From an uncultured Senegalimassilia sp. (lineage in GTDB: Bacteria; Actinomycetota; Coriobacteriia; Coriobacteriales; Eggerthellaceae), in contig CAKTWI010000015.1 of NCBI GenBank assembly GCA_934630815.1, forward strand, positions 1-58,637: DNA of 58,637 nucleotides, written 5' to 3'. The notes beneath the pieces are model-generated. The model did no database searches and had not been told where the DNA came from. It worked only from the letters and a program-made list of their open reading frames with translations. A program made the translations under genes and the position numbers. This document shows positions 8,676 to 17,779 of the stretch, piece by piece (position 1 is the stretch's first letter; the number at the start of each line of letters is the position of its first letter).

Positions 8676-10205
8676 ATGTCCATGCCGTTGGTGGCGCTGT
8701 GCGCCGATGAGGAGTGCTTCCGGCATCCGGAGCTGTTGGGCCTTGAGGGGGAGAACCTGCTTGCGCAGCAGTGGCTCATGCCGTTCACGTCCGCCGAAGC
8801 GGCGCGTACGGCGTTGCGCGATGCGGTGAGCGTACAGGAGGTATGGGTGGTTTCCTGCGCGGATGTGGCCCCTATCAACCTTGCGGCGGCGTTGAAGCAC
8901 GATCGCGCCGATAGGCGCGTGTGCATGCTGACGGCGCAGGAATCGGGGTCGCTTCGGTCCAGGACGACCGCGGCGGGCGTGGATGCGTCGTTGACCAGGC
9001 AGGCCTTCGTCGAGCGGTATGCGCAGTGCAAGCAGGCGGCCATGCGGGCGATCGAGGTGCAGGCGGGGATCGGCTCCGGGGGCGGTTGCGCGCCTGCGGG
9101 GGAGGCGGCCGCGCCGCAGCAGGCGGCATTCGGCAACGCGCCTTCGGCCGCTTCTCCGTACGGAACGGTCGCGATGCCTGCGGCCGGCTTTTCGGGGGCG
9201 TTTGAGGGCGCGGCGGCACCTGCGGCGGCGATGACTTCGTCTGCGGGGGCCCAGCCGGGAGGATCATATGCGCCGGCGAACGCTCAGGCGGGCCTTGCCG
9301 CCTCATCGGCGACGAGGGCCTTTGCTGCGACCGCTTCCCCGTATGGGACCGCATCGGGGCTGGGGGCTTCTGGAAACTCCTCAGCTTCGGTGGCGAACAC
9401 GCCGCATCCTGCGGCGAAGGGCTTTTTGCTGCCGGTGGTGAGCGGCAGCGGGGGCGCGGGCAAAAGCGCGGTCGCGTTACTGGCGGCGCATGCGGCCCAG
9501 GGGCTGGGCCTGCGTACGCTGCTGCTCGACTTCGACCTGCAGTTCGGCGACATGGCGCAGCTCATGGGCGTGAAAAAGCCCCTGCGCATCGACGAGGTGC
9601 TTGCCCGGCCCGAACGCTTGGCACAGCTTGCCTGCGAGGGGAAGGTGCCGGCGCTGCTGGCCGCTCCGGAGCATGTGGATGCCGCCGAGGCGGTTGTCGC
9701 GCAGGCCCCGGCGCTTCTGGATGCCGTGCGAGAGCGCTTCGACGTGATCGTGGCGAACACGGGCGGTGCGTGGGCCGAGCAGCATGCGGTGTTGCTGGAG
9801 CGCAGTTCGAAGGCGCTGTTCCTTGTCGACCAGCGAGCCACGTCGGTGCATGCGGCGCAGCGTGCGCTCGACCTATGCGCCCGATGCGGCATAGCCGTCA
9901 ACCCGTTCCTGTTCACGTTGAACGGCTGCGGCAAGGGGGCGCCGCTGTCGTCTATGGACGTGTCGTGCGCGTTGAAGGGGGCTCATGTGCATGAGCTGCC
10001 CGACGGCGGCGCCGATGTGGAGGAGCTTCTGGCGGCGGGGCTGGTGGGCGACCTGATTGATTCGCGCAACGACCTGTTCGAGGGCATCGAGGAGCTCATG
10101 GCTGAGATGTTGCCCGGCGTATCGGCTGCGGCGGGGTCTTCGCGCGAGGGGTCGGGCATGCCCTTTCTGCGCGGAAAGCGCTCGCGCAAGCGCAAGAAGG
10201 CCTGA
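8676..10205 (+). CDS. tadZ: TadZ/CpaE-like pilus localisation ATPase
   Basis: 509 residues from the ATG at 8676, with AAGGAG upstream. There is an N-terminal receiver-like domain (about 1-115), a Gly/Ala/Pro-rich linker (about 125-245), then a ParA/MipZ-type ATPase. Its deviant Walker A, SGSGGAGKSA, begins at residue 256, followed by LLLDFDLQFGD, the usual second ATPase motif. TadZ proteins place the Tad machine at a cell site. This is the only TadZ in the window although two complete motor sets are present, so it may serve both. The stop is 2 bp before tadA. Confidence 0.85.
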   Translation: MSMPLVALCADEECFRHPELLGLEGENLLAQQWLMPFTSAEAARTALRDAVSVQEVWVVSCADVAPINLAAALKHDRADRRVCMLTAQESGSLRSRTTAAGVDASLTRQAFVERYAQCKQAAMRAIEVQAGIGSGGGCAPAGEAAAPQQAAFGNAPSAASPYGTVAMPAAGFSGAFEGAAAPAAAMTSSAGAQPGGSYAPANAQAGLAASSATRAFAATASPYGTASGLGASGNSSASVANTPHPAAKGFLLPVVSGSGGAGKSAVALLAAHAAQGLGLRTLLLDFDLQFGDMAQLMGVKKPLRIDEVLARPERLAQLACEGKVPALLAAPEHVDAAEAVVAQAPALLDAVRERFDVIVANTGGAWAEQHAVLLERSSKALFLVDQRATSVHAAQRALDLCARCGIAVNPFLFTLNGCGKGAPLSSMDVSCALKGAHVHELPDGGADVEELLAAGLVGDLIDSRNDLFEGIEELMAEMLPGVSAAAGSSREGSGMPFLRGKRSRKRKKA

Positions 10206-10207
10206 TC

Positions 10208-11536
10208 ATGACGCTGGCCGAGCGTGCGCAGGCGTTAGGCGCGGGTAGCGGCGAAGGTCATGTGCCCACGGCGACGCTTGCGCGCTTGAAGGAGGATGTG
10301 CGCCTGTTCGTGTCGGTGGACGACATAGCGGCGTTGATGGCCTTCGAGCCGGCGCGGGCGCGAAGCGAACTTTTAGGGGCGTGCCGTCAGGCGTTCGCGC
10401 TGCCCGTGTGGCAGGGGGCAGATGCCTTGCGCCGATCGAGGCTGTCCGAGCAGCTGATCGACGAGGTGTTCGGCTTCGGCCCGTTGCAGCCGTTGCTGGT
10501 CGATCCGACCATCACCGAAATCATGGTGAACGGCCCTGGTGACGTGTTCTTCGAACGGCAAGGGCGCCTTGTGCGCAGCGACCGGGCGTTTTCGAGCCAA
10601 GCCCAGCTTCGGGCGCTCATCGATCGCGTGCTCGGGCCGCTCGGCCGGCGCGTGGACGAATCGTCGCCTATGGTGAACGCCCGCATGCCCGAAGGCCATC
10701 GCGTGCACGTGGTCATCCCGCCGCTCGCGCCCGACGGGCCCATCGTCACCATCCGCAAGTTCACCCAGCGCGTGATAACGCTGCAGGAGATGGAGCGTTT
10801 CGGCTCGATCGACGGGCATTTGCGGCGCTTTCTGGAATGGGCGGTGCTTGCGCGCAAGAACGTGGTGGTGGCGGGCGGCACGGGCAGCGGCAAGACCACG
10901 CTGCTCAACGCTCTGTCGTGCTGCATCCCCGCAGGCGAGCGCATCGTCACTATCGAGGATACGGCCGAGCTGCGATTTCTCGAGCATCCCCACGTGGTGC
11001 GCCTGGAGGCGCGCCCGCGCAACGCCGAGGGGGCAGGCGAGGTGACCATCCGCGATCTGGTGATCAACGCGTTGCGCATGCGTCCCGACCGCATCGTGGT
11101 GGGCGAGTGCCGCGGCGCGGAGGCGGTGGACATGCTCACCGCCATGAACACCGGTCATGACGGGTCGCTCACCACACTGCATGCCAACTCCCCGCGCGAC
11201 GTGCTTTCCCGCGTGGTGACCATGGTCCGCTACGGCGTCGATCTGCCCGTGGACGTGATCGAGGCGAATACGGCAAGCGCATTCGATGTGGTGGTGCAGA
11301 CGTCGCGGGCGCTCAGCGGCAGGCGATGCGTGACCCATGTGTCGGAGCTTGCGTACGACCAAAGGGCGCGGGCTTGCAGCGTGAGGACGTTGTTCGAGCG
11401 GCGTTCACCCGAAGAAGCGGGGTCGTGGCAGGCCCTGCCTGATTGGGTGGACGACCTACCCGAAACCATCGGGCTTGATGGGGAGGAGGTATTGGAATGG
11501 AAGCATCTGGCGCGTTCGGGGCAGGGGCGGTCATAG
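10208..11536 (+). CDS. tadA: Tad secretion ATPase TadA/CpaF (set 1)
   Basis: 442-residue secretion-type ATPase that powers Flp pilus assembly. A conserved N-terminal region (FGPLQPLLVDPTITEIMVNG) precedes Walker A GGTGSGKTT (residues 223-231), Asp box IVTIEDTAEL, Walker B-like RPDRIVVGECRG and the His box HDGSLTTLHANS. All catalytic motifs are present. The ATG at 10208 is 2 bp after the tadZ stop. The end overlaps tadB by 40 bp, indicating tight coupling. Confidence 0.94.
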   Translation: MTLAERAQALGAGSGEGHVPTATLARLKEDVRLFVSVDDIAALMAFEPARARSELLGACRQAFALPVWQGADALRRSRLSEQLIDEVFGFGPLQPLLVDPTITEIMVNGPGDVFFERQGRLVRSDRAFSSQAQLRALIDRVLGPLGRRVDESSPMVNARMPEGHRVHVVIPPLAPDGPIVTIRKFTQRVITLQEMERFGSIDGHLRRFLEWAVLARKNVVVAGGTGSGKTTLLNALSCCIPAGERIVTIEDTAELRFLEHPHVVRLEARPRNAEGAGEVTIRDLVINALRMRPDRIVVGECRGAEAVDMLTAMNTGHDGSLTTLHANSPRDVLSRVVTMVRYGVDLPVDVIEANTASAFDVVVQTSRALSGRRCVTHVSELAYDQRARACSVRTLFERRSPEEAGSWQALPDWVDDLPETIGLDGEEVLEWKHLARSGQGRS

Positions 11537-12444
11537 CGGCGTTTGCCGGCGGTGCGCTTTGCGCGCAGGCAGCGTTGCGGCGCACCCGGCGCCGGAGGGT
11601 TGGCGAAGGCGGGATCGGGCGTCATCTTGCGCGCAACGGCGTGCGCTGCGCCGACGGGGTTGCACGTCGCCTGCTTTCCGTGCCCAAGGTAGCCGCTCTT
11701 GCGGGCGACGCCCAATCGGCGCTGCAGGGCCGCGGGGTGGTTTGCACGCCGCGAAGCCTGTGCTCGCTTGCCGTTGCGGCGGCAGCGGCGCTGGCGGTTT
11801 GCGTGGGGCTGATATCCGCCTCGCCGTTCGCCGGTGCGGCAGTGGCGGTTCTGGCCTGCGTCGTGGCGGTGTCGCGCATCCACAGCTGGCGCGATCGCCA
11901 GGAGGAGGCGTTGCGCGAGGCGGTGCCCGATGCGCTTCACGCCATGGGGTCGTGCTTTCAGGCGGGCTTCTCGTTGCTGCAGACGTTCCAGCAGCTTGCG
12001 GGCGAGATAAAGGGACCGTTGGGGAAGAGGTTCGCGGCTTGCGCCCATCTGCTCGAGACGGGCCATGGCTCGAGCGAGGCCTTAGGGGCGCTGCGCGCGG
12101 GCGGGAAAAGGTCGGAGCTTGCCTTCGTGGCGGTGGCGCTCGACGTGCAGCACCAAGCGGGCGGCAGCATGCGCCCGGTGCTCGAGGCGGCGCGCGAGAC
12201 GGTCGAAGGGGAGCTGGCTCTGCGTCGTGCGTTGCGGGTGCAGACGGCCCAAGCGCGGCTGTCGGCGCGCGTGGTCACGGTGATGCCGTTCGCCTTGGTC
12301 GCGGTGTTCTCGCTGGTGAGCAAAGGGTTTTTGGATCCGTTCCTGCAAAGCCCGCTGGGGTTGGGCCTGTTGGGGCTGGCGTGCATGATGGAGGTTGCAG
12401 GCGTGCTCGCGGTGCGCCGCATGCTGAACGTGGAGGTGTCGTGA
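11497..12444 (+). CDS. tadB: Tad platform protein TadB (set 1)
   Basis: 315-residue inner platform protein with a T2SSF domain. N-terminal and central membrane segments (about 10-28 and 90-127) are followed by the helical T2SSF core (VPDALHAMGSCFQAGFSLLQTF, residues about 146 onward, ending GGSMRPVLEAARET) and C-terminal membrane segments. The ATG at 11497 lies inside the tadA end with GGAGGAGG upstream. Its TGA overlaps the tadC ATG (ATGA). It should form the membrane platform with TadC under the TadA motor. Confidence 0.9.
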   Translation: MEASGAFGAGAVIAAFAGGALCAQAALRRTRRRRVGEGGIGRHLARNGVRCADGVARRLLSVPKVAALAGDAQSALQGRGVVCTPRSLCSLAVAAAAALAVCVGLISASPFAGAAVAVLACVVAVSRIHSWRDRQEEALREAVPDALHAMGSCFQAGFSLLQTFQQLAGEIKGPLGKRFAACAHLLETGHGSSEALGALRAGGKRSELAFVAVALDVQHQAGGSMRPVLEAARETVEGELALRRALRVQTAQARLSARVVTVMPFALVAVFSLVSKGFLDPFLQSPLGLGLLGLACMMEVAGVLAVRRMLNVEVS

Positions 12445-13367
12445 TGACGTATGCGACGGCGCTGCCTGCGATCGCGGCCGTTCTAGGCGCGGCGTCGGGC
12501 GCGTGCATGGGCTGGGCGGGCGCGCAATCGGTTCGCCGAGCCCGCGCGGCAAGGGCCCGCGCGCCCGATGGCGGGCGGGCGAAAGGCGGTGCGCAGGCGA
12601 GCGCATGTCTTTCGTATCTGGAGGGTTTGAGCAGGCGATTGGCGTTGCGGGCCGCTCGCCCGGTGCTGCCCGTCGGCGCATTGCGCGGTGCGCATGCGCG
12701 CTTCGAGGAGCATGTGGGCAAGGCCGGTCTTGGCGGGACGGTGTCGGCCCAGGCGTGTTGCGAGGGGGCGGTGCGTCTTGCCGCGGCGGGTGCGGCGGCA
12801 GGAGCGTTGTTGGGCTGCGCGGCGTCGAACGAGCTTGCGGTAGTCGGTTGCGTGGCGGGCGGTATCGCAGGCGCGACCGCGCCGGGACGCGCGGTCCGCG
12901 GGGCTCGGCTCCAGCGCGCCCAGGCGCTGGAGCGCAGCATGTCGGAGATGTTGGAAGTGGTGGCGCTCGGCGTGCGCAGCGGGCTTTCGTTCGATCGTAG
13001 CCTGCAGCTGTACACGGGGCATTTCGATGATGGGCTGGCGCGCGAGTGCGCCGCGGCGCAGAGGTCATGGGAAGCGGGGCTTGCGACCCGTCAAGACGCT
13101 TTGCGCACTTTGGCGCAAGGGTACGACAACCCGCTGTTCTCGCGCACGGTGTCGGCCATCATCCGTTCGCTGCGGTTCGGCACCTCGCTTGGCGAGGTTC
13201 TGGAGCAGTCGGCGGAACAGGCACGTGCGGCGCGAAAGGCGCAGGTGGAGGAGAGGGTTGTCAAGGCGCCTGTGAAGATGATGATCCCCACAGGGACGCT
13301 GATCCTTCCCGCCATGCTGCTTTTGGTGCTCGGGCCCGTGTTGTTGGAGCTTATGGAAGGGATGTAG
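12444..13367 (+). CDS. tadC: Tad platform protein TadC (set 1)
   Basis: 307 residues from the ATG at 12444, which overlaps the tadB stop and has GGAGGT upstream. The upstream open frame is antiparallel noise over tadB and is rejected. Two central membrane segments (about 112-150) precede a T2SSF domain (MSEMLEVVALGVRSGLSFD) with the typical LRFGTSLGEVLEQSAEQ stretch, then a C-terminal hydrophobic segment (IPTGTLILPAMLLLVLGPVL). It pairs with TadB. The gene ends 2 bp before the pilin gene. Confidence 0.9.
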   Translation: MTYATALPAIAAVLGAASGACMGWAGAQSVRRARAARARAPDGGRAKGGAQASACLSYLEGLSRRLALRAARPVLPVGALRGAHARFEEHVGKAGLGGTVSAQACCEGAVRLAAAGAAAGALLGCAASNELAVVGCVAGGIAGATAPGRAVRGARLQRAQALERSMSEMLEVVALGVRSGLSFDRSLQLYTGHFDDGLARECAAAQRSWEAGLATRQDALRTLAQGYDNPLFSRTVSAIIRSLRFGTSLGEVLEQSAEQARAARKAQVEERVVKAPVKMMIPTGTLILPAMLLLVLGPVLLELMEGM

Positions 13368-13369
13368 GC

Positions 13370-13585
13370 ATGATTCGAGCGGTTATGGATGCATATCGGC
13401 GGGCGTTGGCGAAGGCCGCGTGCAAGGTCGCCCGCCTTCGGCACGGCGAGGACGGGCAGGGAACGACCGAATACGCGATCTTGGTCGGCGTGCTGGTGGT
13501 GATAGCCATCATCGCGATAACGGTTTTCCGGCCGAAGCTGCAGGAGCTGTGGGATGCGATCGCCGACGGCATCAACAGCCTGTAG
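13370..13585 (+). CDS. flp: Flp-type major pilin (set 1)
   Basis: 71-residue prepilin. A 33-residue basic leader ends in EDG, and cleavage after that Gly would give QGTTEYAILVG, placing Glu at +5 and Tyr at +6 as in Flp pilins. A long hydrophobic helix follows. It is the likely major subunit, processed by the prepilin peptidase encoded at 18387. The ATG at 13370 is 2 bp after the tadC stop, with GGAAGG upstream. Confidence 0.9.
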   Translation: MIRAVMDAYRRALAKAACKVARLRHGEDGQGTTEYAILVGVLVVIAIIAITVFRPKLQELWDAIADGINSL

Positions 13586-13790
13586 GCGGATTGCGGCGCG
13601 CGATTGCGCGGGTCAGGCGACGGTCGAGTTCGCGCTGGTCACCGTGGCGTTTCTGTCTGTCGTGCTTGGGATGGGCGTGCTTTGGCGCAGCGTTTCGGCG
13701 GGCACGTTCGTAGAGCATGCGCTGTCGTGCGCCTCCCATTGCGTGACGGGCTCGCTGCCCGGGGCGTTGGCGGACGTGGCGCTGTACTAG
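13554..13790 (+). CDS. Short TadE-like pseudopilin
   Basis: 78 residues overlapping the pilin gene by 32 bp, with AGGAG upstream of the ATG at 13554. The leader ends DCAG, and cleavage would give QATVEFALVTVAFL, with Glu +5 and Phe +6, then a single hydrophobic helix. The rest is only about 35 residues, much shorter than typical TadE. It is probably a minor pilin. No other ATG/GTG/TTG start fits the frame. Confidence 0.75.
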   Translation: MRSPTASTACRRIAARDCAGQATVEFALVTVAFLSVVLGMGVLWRSVSAGTFVEHALSCASHCVTGSLPGALADVALY

Positions 13791-13817
13791 CTTTCGAATT
13801 CGCAAGGAGGTGGGGGA

Positions 13818-14327
13818 TTGGGCGTTTTGCGCGCAGGCGAGCGCGGGCAGGCGACCGTGGAGGCGGCGTTCCTCATCCCGGTCCTGTTCACGGTGCTTTT
13901 GCTGTCCGTGCAGCCGGGTATGGTCCTGTACGACCGGATGGTCATGCAGGCGGCGGCAAGCGATGCGTGCAGGCTTGCCGCCGTCAAGACCGATGCTGTA
14001 GGCGATTCGTCGCAGGCAGTGGAGGCGTTCGTCCGCCACAGGCTGGGCGCCATCCCGCCCGTCCCCTGCTTTCACGTGCACGACGGAGGTTGCAGCTGGG
14101 AGGTGTCCGTGCAAGGGGACGAGCGCTCCGAGAAGGTGAGCGTGGAGATCGCCGGCAAGGTCAAGCCGCTGCCGTTTTTGGACGCGGGCGCCGTGCTGCT
14201 TGGCATGACGGACGGCGATGGGCAGTTGACGGTGAAGGTCCGTTGCGAACGGGCGACGCAGCCTGAGTGGGTTGCGGGCAGCCCGCAGGGGCTTGACCCC
14301 GAGGCTTGGATAGGAGCTTGGCTATGA
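13818..14327 (+). CDS. TadE-like pseudopilin
   Basis: 169 residues from a TTG at 13818 with a strong AAGGAGG seven bases upstream. The leader is very short (VLRAGERG), then QATVEAAFLIPVLFTVLLL with Glu at +5 and one hydrophobic helix, followed by a soluble domain with four Cys (C49, C78, C89, C138 approximately). Family role: minor pilus component made by the same peptidase. The stop overlaps the next ATG (ATGA). Confidence 0.82.
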   Translation: MGVLRAGERGQATVEAAFLIPVLFTVLLLSVQPGMVLYDRMVMQAAASDACRLAAVKTDAVGDSSQAVEAFVRHRLGAIPPVPCFHVHDGGCSWEVSVQGDERSEKVSVEIAGKVKPLPFLDAGAVLLGMTDGDGQLTVKVRCERATQPEWVAGSPQGLDPEAWIGAWL

Positions 14328-16453
14328 GCGTGCCGCGCAGGATGGCGCAGGCGTTTTCCCTGCGTGACGAGGACGGGATGACCACGGTCGGGATGGTGGT
14401 GTCGCTTCTGCTGGCGCTGTCAATGATCTTCTCGTCGGCCCAGGTGTACCGGATCCAATCCGTGTCATCGCGCGTGCAGTCGGTGGCCGATGCCGGCGCG
14501 CTTGCGGCGGGCAACGTGGTGGCGGAGTTCATGGTGGCGGTGCGCGTGTGCGATTCCGTAGCTCTGTCGCTGTCCTTGACCAGCTTGACATCCACGGGTT
14601 TGGGAATCGTCGCATGCTGCGTTCCCGGCGGGCAGGGCGTGGGCGCCAAGCTGCTTGAGGCCGGCACGCGCGTGGCCGATGCCCGAGATTCGTTCTCGAG
14701 GACCGCTTCCGAGGGCTTGACGCGTGTTCAGAAGGCCCTTCCGTTTTTGGCGGCGGCCAGCGCGGCATCGGTTGCGCAGGGAAACGGCTCGAACGGGTCC
14801 GACTACACGGCGCTTGCCCTGCTGGTCCCCGATTTCGCCGAGGATATCCGGGTGCCGCAGGAAGACGCGCATGCCAAACAGGCTCTTGAAGATGCGATCG
14901 GCCAGGCCGAGGAGGTCAAGGAGCTGGCGCGGCGGGCTGAGGAGGCTGCCGTGCGGGCTCAAGACGCCAAGCAACGGGCTTTCGAACATGACTGCGGTGC
15001 TCGTCCCGGCTGGTGCATGGCCGAGCGAGCTGAGACCCTGGCGCATATGACGGGCGCGCAAAACCCGGTGTACTTAAGTGTGGACGCCTGGTCGTTTTCC
15101 GTGGCGCTTCGCAGGGCGCAGGCGTATTACCCGGCGCGTTTGGCGGCGGAGCGGCCCGATGACGGCAGCGTGCAGGCCCAGGCGCAGTCGGCGCTGCGCA
15201 AGCGCTTTTACGCCTATGCCGCGAAGGAGGTGGCGCGTGGATATGTTCAGGAGGGCGATTCGTTCGAGGCCTTGTTCCCTCATCTCCCCGCCAACATCGC
15301 GCAGATGCGGGAGACCGAGCTGTTCGCGCAGGCGGTGTACCCGGTCAGCGTGACGGACGCCTCCCCGACCTTGCACGCGTGGGACGGTTGCCCGAAGGCG
15401 ACGGGGTCCATGTCGCGGGCCTCCCTTCGCGATATGGAAGCGGGCGGATGGGAGACGTGCTCGGAATGCGGCTTCACGGCGGCAAGCCTGGGCAAGGTGG
15501 CGGCCGCCTCCACATCCATAGGAAACGGCTTCGAGCATCACTACGAGCAGGTGGCGCTTGCCGCCGAGGAATACCAAAAGGCCCTTGAGGAGGGAGCCCC
15601 GGCGAAAAGGGAGGCGAAAAGCCGCGTGACCAAGCTGCTCGATCAGCTGCGCGATGCTTGCTCGAGCGTGGGATCGTTCCGCATCGATGCGGACCCGCCC
15701 GGGGGCAAGGGAGTGGTCTGCCTTGCGGTGAATACGGGCCCGGATGCCCCCGATAAGGGATTCGAATCCGCGTTCGTGCAGGCCAGCGGCCAGCTGGGGT
15801 GCCGTGTGGCGATATCGGCGGCGATGCTGGTGGCCGATCCGTCCGGCGAGGGGCGAAGCGTCATTGCTTCTTTGACCGACGGTCTTGCATCGGATTCAGC
15901 GCTTGCGGGCGTATTGGGCGCTGCAGCGGACGTTTGGTCGGGTGCGCTGAGCGCCTATGCCGATGGGCAGTCGGCGTTGGATGCGGCTGTGCGCGAGGGC
16001 TTGGGGGGCTTGCCCCTGGTAAGCGCCTCCGGATTGGGGGATTGGGCGGCCGATGCGCTTTCGGATGCGTTTCGCACCGTAGGGCTTCAGCCGGCGAACC
16101 TGGATGCGCTGCGCCCGGCGACGGTGAACACGGCGCATGTCGCGCAGGCCGGCGATGGGGCGTTTTGCGCCCGCTTGCTCGAGGTGAAGCGGCAGGCGGT
16201 CGAGCATCCGCTCATGTCCAACGACGTGTTCTCGTCGGTGGTGGGCGCTGTTCGTAGAGACGTGTTGCAGCGCTTCGACGCCTGGGGCGATTCGGTGGAA
16301 GTGGCGACCGTCAGCATCGGCGGCGTCCAGGTGCCCGTAACGGTGGCGCTGCCCCCGGCGGTGAAGGGATTTGCCTCGGACGCCATCGGAGCTGCGGCCG
16401 ACAAGCTTCTGTCCGTGTATGCGAGCGTGACGGGATTGCGGCAATGGGATTGA
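14324..16453 (+). CDS. Large TadE/TadG-like pseudopilin with Cys motif
   Basis: 709 residues from the ATG at 14324 (TAGGAG upstream). The N-terminus reads DEDG then MTTVGMVVSLLLALSMIF, a pseudopilin-like leader and helix but with Gly at +5. It continues VADAGALAAGN, typical of TadG-like proteins. A Glu/Ala-rich coiled coil spans about 185-225. Around residues 352-387 a segment of the form H-x4-C-P ... GGWETCSECG resembles small Ada-like zinc sites. The C-terminal 300 residues are Ala-rich and unrecognised. It may be a large tip or surface subunit of the set 1 pilus. The size is unusual for the family. Confidence 0.7.
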   Translation: MSVPRRMAQAFSLRDEDGMTTVGMVVSLLLALSMIFSSAQVYRIQSVSSRVQSVADAGALAAGNVVAEFMVAVRVCDSVALSLSLTSLTSTGLGIVACCVPGGQGVGAKLLEAGTRVADARDSFSRTASEGLTRVQKALPFLAAASAASVAQGNGSNGSDYTALALLVPDFAEDIRVPQEDAHAKQALEDAIGQAEEVKELARRAEEAAVRAQDAKQRAFEHDCGARPGWCMAERAETLAHMTGAQNPVYLSVDAWSFSVALRRAQAYYPARLAAERPDDGSVQAQAQSALRKRFYAYAAKEVARGYVQEGDSFEALFPHLPANIAQMRETELFAQAVYPVSVTDASPTLHAWDGCPKATGSMSRASLRDMEAGGWETCSECGFTAASLGKVAAASTSIGNGFEHHYEQVALAAEEYQKALEEGAPAKREAKSRVTKLLDQLRDACSSVGSFRIDADPPGGKGVVCLAVNTGPDAPDKGFESAFVQASGQLGCRVAISAAMLVADPSGEGRSVIASLTDGLASDSALAGVLGAAADVWSGALSAYADGQSALDAAVREGLGGLPLVSASGLGDWAADALSDAFRTVGLQPANLDALRPATVNTAHVAQAGDGAFCARLLEVKRQAVEHPLMSNDVFSSVVGAVRRDVLQRFDAWGDSVEVATVSIGGVQVPVTVALPPAVKGFASDAIGAAADKLLSVYASVTGLRQWD

Positions 16454-16896
16454 TGGTCGATCGGATATGCGCCGCCGGCAGGTCATCCGGGCAGATGACG
16501 GTGGAGTTCGTGGCGGCGTTGCCCGTGCTTTTGGCGGTGGCGGCCATCTCGGTCAACGCCCTGGCGTTTTTCGGACGGTGCGCGGCGTTCGATGACGATT
16601 TCCGCGATTCGGTCCGGGTCTATGCCGCTTCGCCGGCGTACGGGCAGGGCGTGGGCGATACCTGCGCGCTCATCGAGCGGGCTCTCGATGAGCGGTTGGA
16701 CGCGGAAAACGTCTCGGTAAGCGTTTCGGCGCATGGCGTCTCAGCGGGGCATACATCATTTTCGGCCACGCTCGAGTACATGCCCACGTTGTTCGGTCTG
16801 GGGTTGAAGTCGGAGGTGATGGGAGTGGCGCTGCCGAAGCTGTCGCATACCGAGGAGCTGGTGGTGGATTGCTATAAGCCCGGGGTGCTGTTGTGA
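16444..16896 (+). CDS. TadE-like pseudopilin
   Basis: 150 residues overlapping the previous gene by 10 bp. After a short leader ending RSSG, cleavage would give QMTVEFVAALPVLL with Glu +5 and Phe +6, then one hydrophobic helix and a small soluble domain. It is the third set 1 pseudopilin of TadE type with the conserved Glu. ATG codons at 16444 and 16453 are both possible; I use the first. The stop overlaps the next GTG. Confidence 0.8.
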   Translation: MGLMVDRICAAGRSSGQMTVEFVAALPVLLAVAAISVNALAFFGRCAAFDDDFRDSVRVYAASPAYGQGVGDTCALIERALDERLDAENVSVSVSAHGVSAGHTSFSATLEYMPTLFGLGLKSEVMGVALPKLSHTEELVVDCYKPGVLL

Positions 16897-17456
16897 GCGG
16901 CGGCCGTGGGCAGGCGGCGTGCGGCGGCGATCGGGCGCCAAGACGGTCGGCGCGCGCAGGGCGCGGCGGTCGTGCGCGGGCGCGGCCTGTCCGCGCGGCA
17001 CTCATCGTGGCCGCGGGGGTCGTGCTTCTTGCCGGTGCCGGCGGCGCGCAAGCCCGGGCGGCATGGCGGACGGCGTCCGAGTCGGCTTCCCTAGCCGGCT
17101 TCGATGCGGTCATGGGGAGGGTCGATGACGGCTTTTCTTGCTCGCCCTCGGATATCCCCGAGACGTTCAGGGACGAGCTGTTTCCGGTGGCGGGCAAGCG
17201 CGGGCTGCGCTGCGATGTCGGGTCGCACCTGGTGGGATTCGAACATGCGGGCAGCGCTCCCGATGCGCTGCGGGAAGTGCAGGATGCGCTTGAGCGCGGT
17301 GGATGGAGCATGACCGCGGTAAGGGAAGGCTCGTGCGCGACGTTTTCGAAAGGCTGCGGCACCTGCCGCTGGGCGTTCGTGCAGTGCGTGCAGATGCCTC
17401 AGGGGACGAGCGTGGTGGTGCAGTGGTCCGAATACGGGAAGGAGGAGCTTTCGTGA
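16893..17456 (+). CDS. Tad-locus membrane protein, unknown
   Basis: 187 residues from a GTG at 16893 that overlaps the preceding stop (GTGA). An Arg/Gly-rich N-terminus (about 1-33) is followed by one hydrophobic helix (about 34-53) and a soluble domain with several Cys (C82, C106, and a CGTCRWAFVQC cluster near 154-164). No Flp-type cleavage motif is visible. The position among pseudopilins suggests an accessory pilus protein. I do not recognise the family. Confidence 0.6.
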   Translation: MSGGRGQAACGGDRAPRRSARAGRGGRARARPVRAALIVAAGVVLLAGAGGAQARAAWRTASESASLAGFDAVMGRVDDGFSCSPSDIPETFRDELFPVAGKRGLRCDVGSHLVGFEHAGSAPDALREVQDALERGGWSMTAVREGSCATFSKGCGTCRWAFVQCVQMPQGTSVVVQWSEYGKEELS

Positions 17457-17779
17457 AAGGAAAGGATGTGCCGATGAGATTGGCGGTCGGCTTCGGGGCG
17501 CGCGTGCGCGGCTTGCTGGGGGCGAAGCGCTCGAAGGGCATCGTCATGCTGGCGCCGTGCAACGACGTTCACACCTTCGGCATGGCCGAGCTGATCGACA
17601 TCGCGTTTCTGGACGAGCGAGGGCAGGTGCTGGAGTCGTATCGGGCCGTTGGGCCGCGCAGGCGTATCAGGTGCCGTAAAGCGGTGGCCGTTTTAGAGCG
17701 GTTTTCCGTGAACGACCCGCCCTGGTTTTCAGCGGGGGAGCATGTGGAGATGACGAGAAAGGATGGTGCAGGGAAATGA
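17453..17779 (+). CDS. DUF192 family protein
   Basis: About 108 residues from the GTG at 17453 (AGGAGG upstream, GTGA overlap with the previous stop); an ATG at 17474 is an alternative. It has the DUF192 pattern: RVRGLLG, PC-x-DVHTFGM, then IDIAFLDERGQVLES. DUF192 proteins are small and mostly uncharacterised, often exported, but no signal peptide is seen here. Conserved placement inside a pilus operon, between pseudopilins and the peptidase, suggests a role in pilus biogenesis; this is inference. It overlaps the next gene by 4 bp. Confidence 0.75.
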   Translation: MKGKDVPMRLAVGFGARVRGLLGAKRSKGIVMLAPCNDVHTFGMAELIDIAFLDERGQVLESYRAVGPRRRIRCRKAVAVLERFSVNDPPWFSAGEHVEMTRKDGAGK

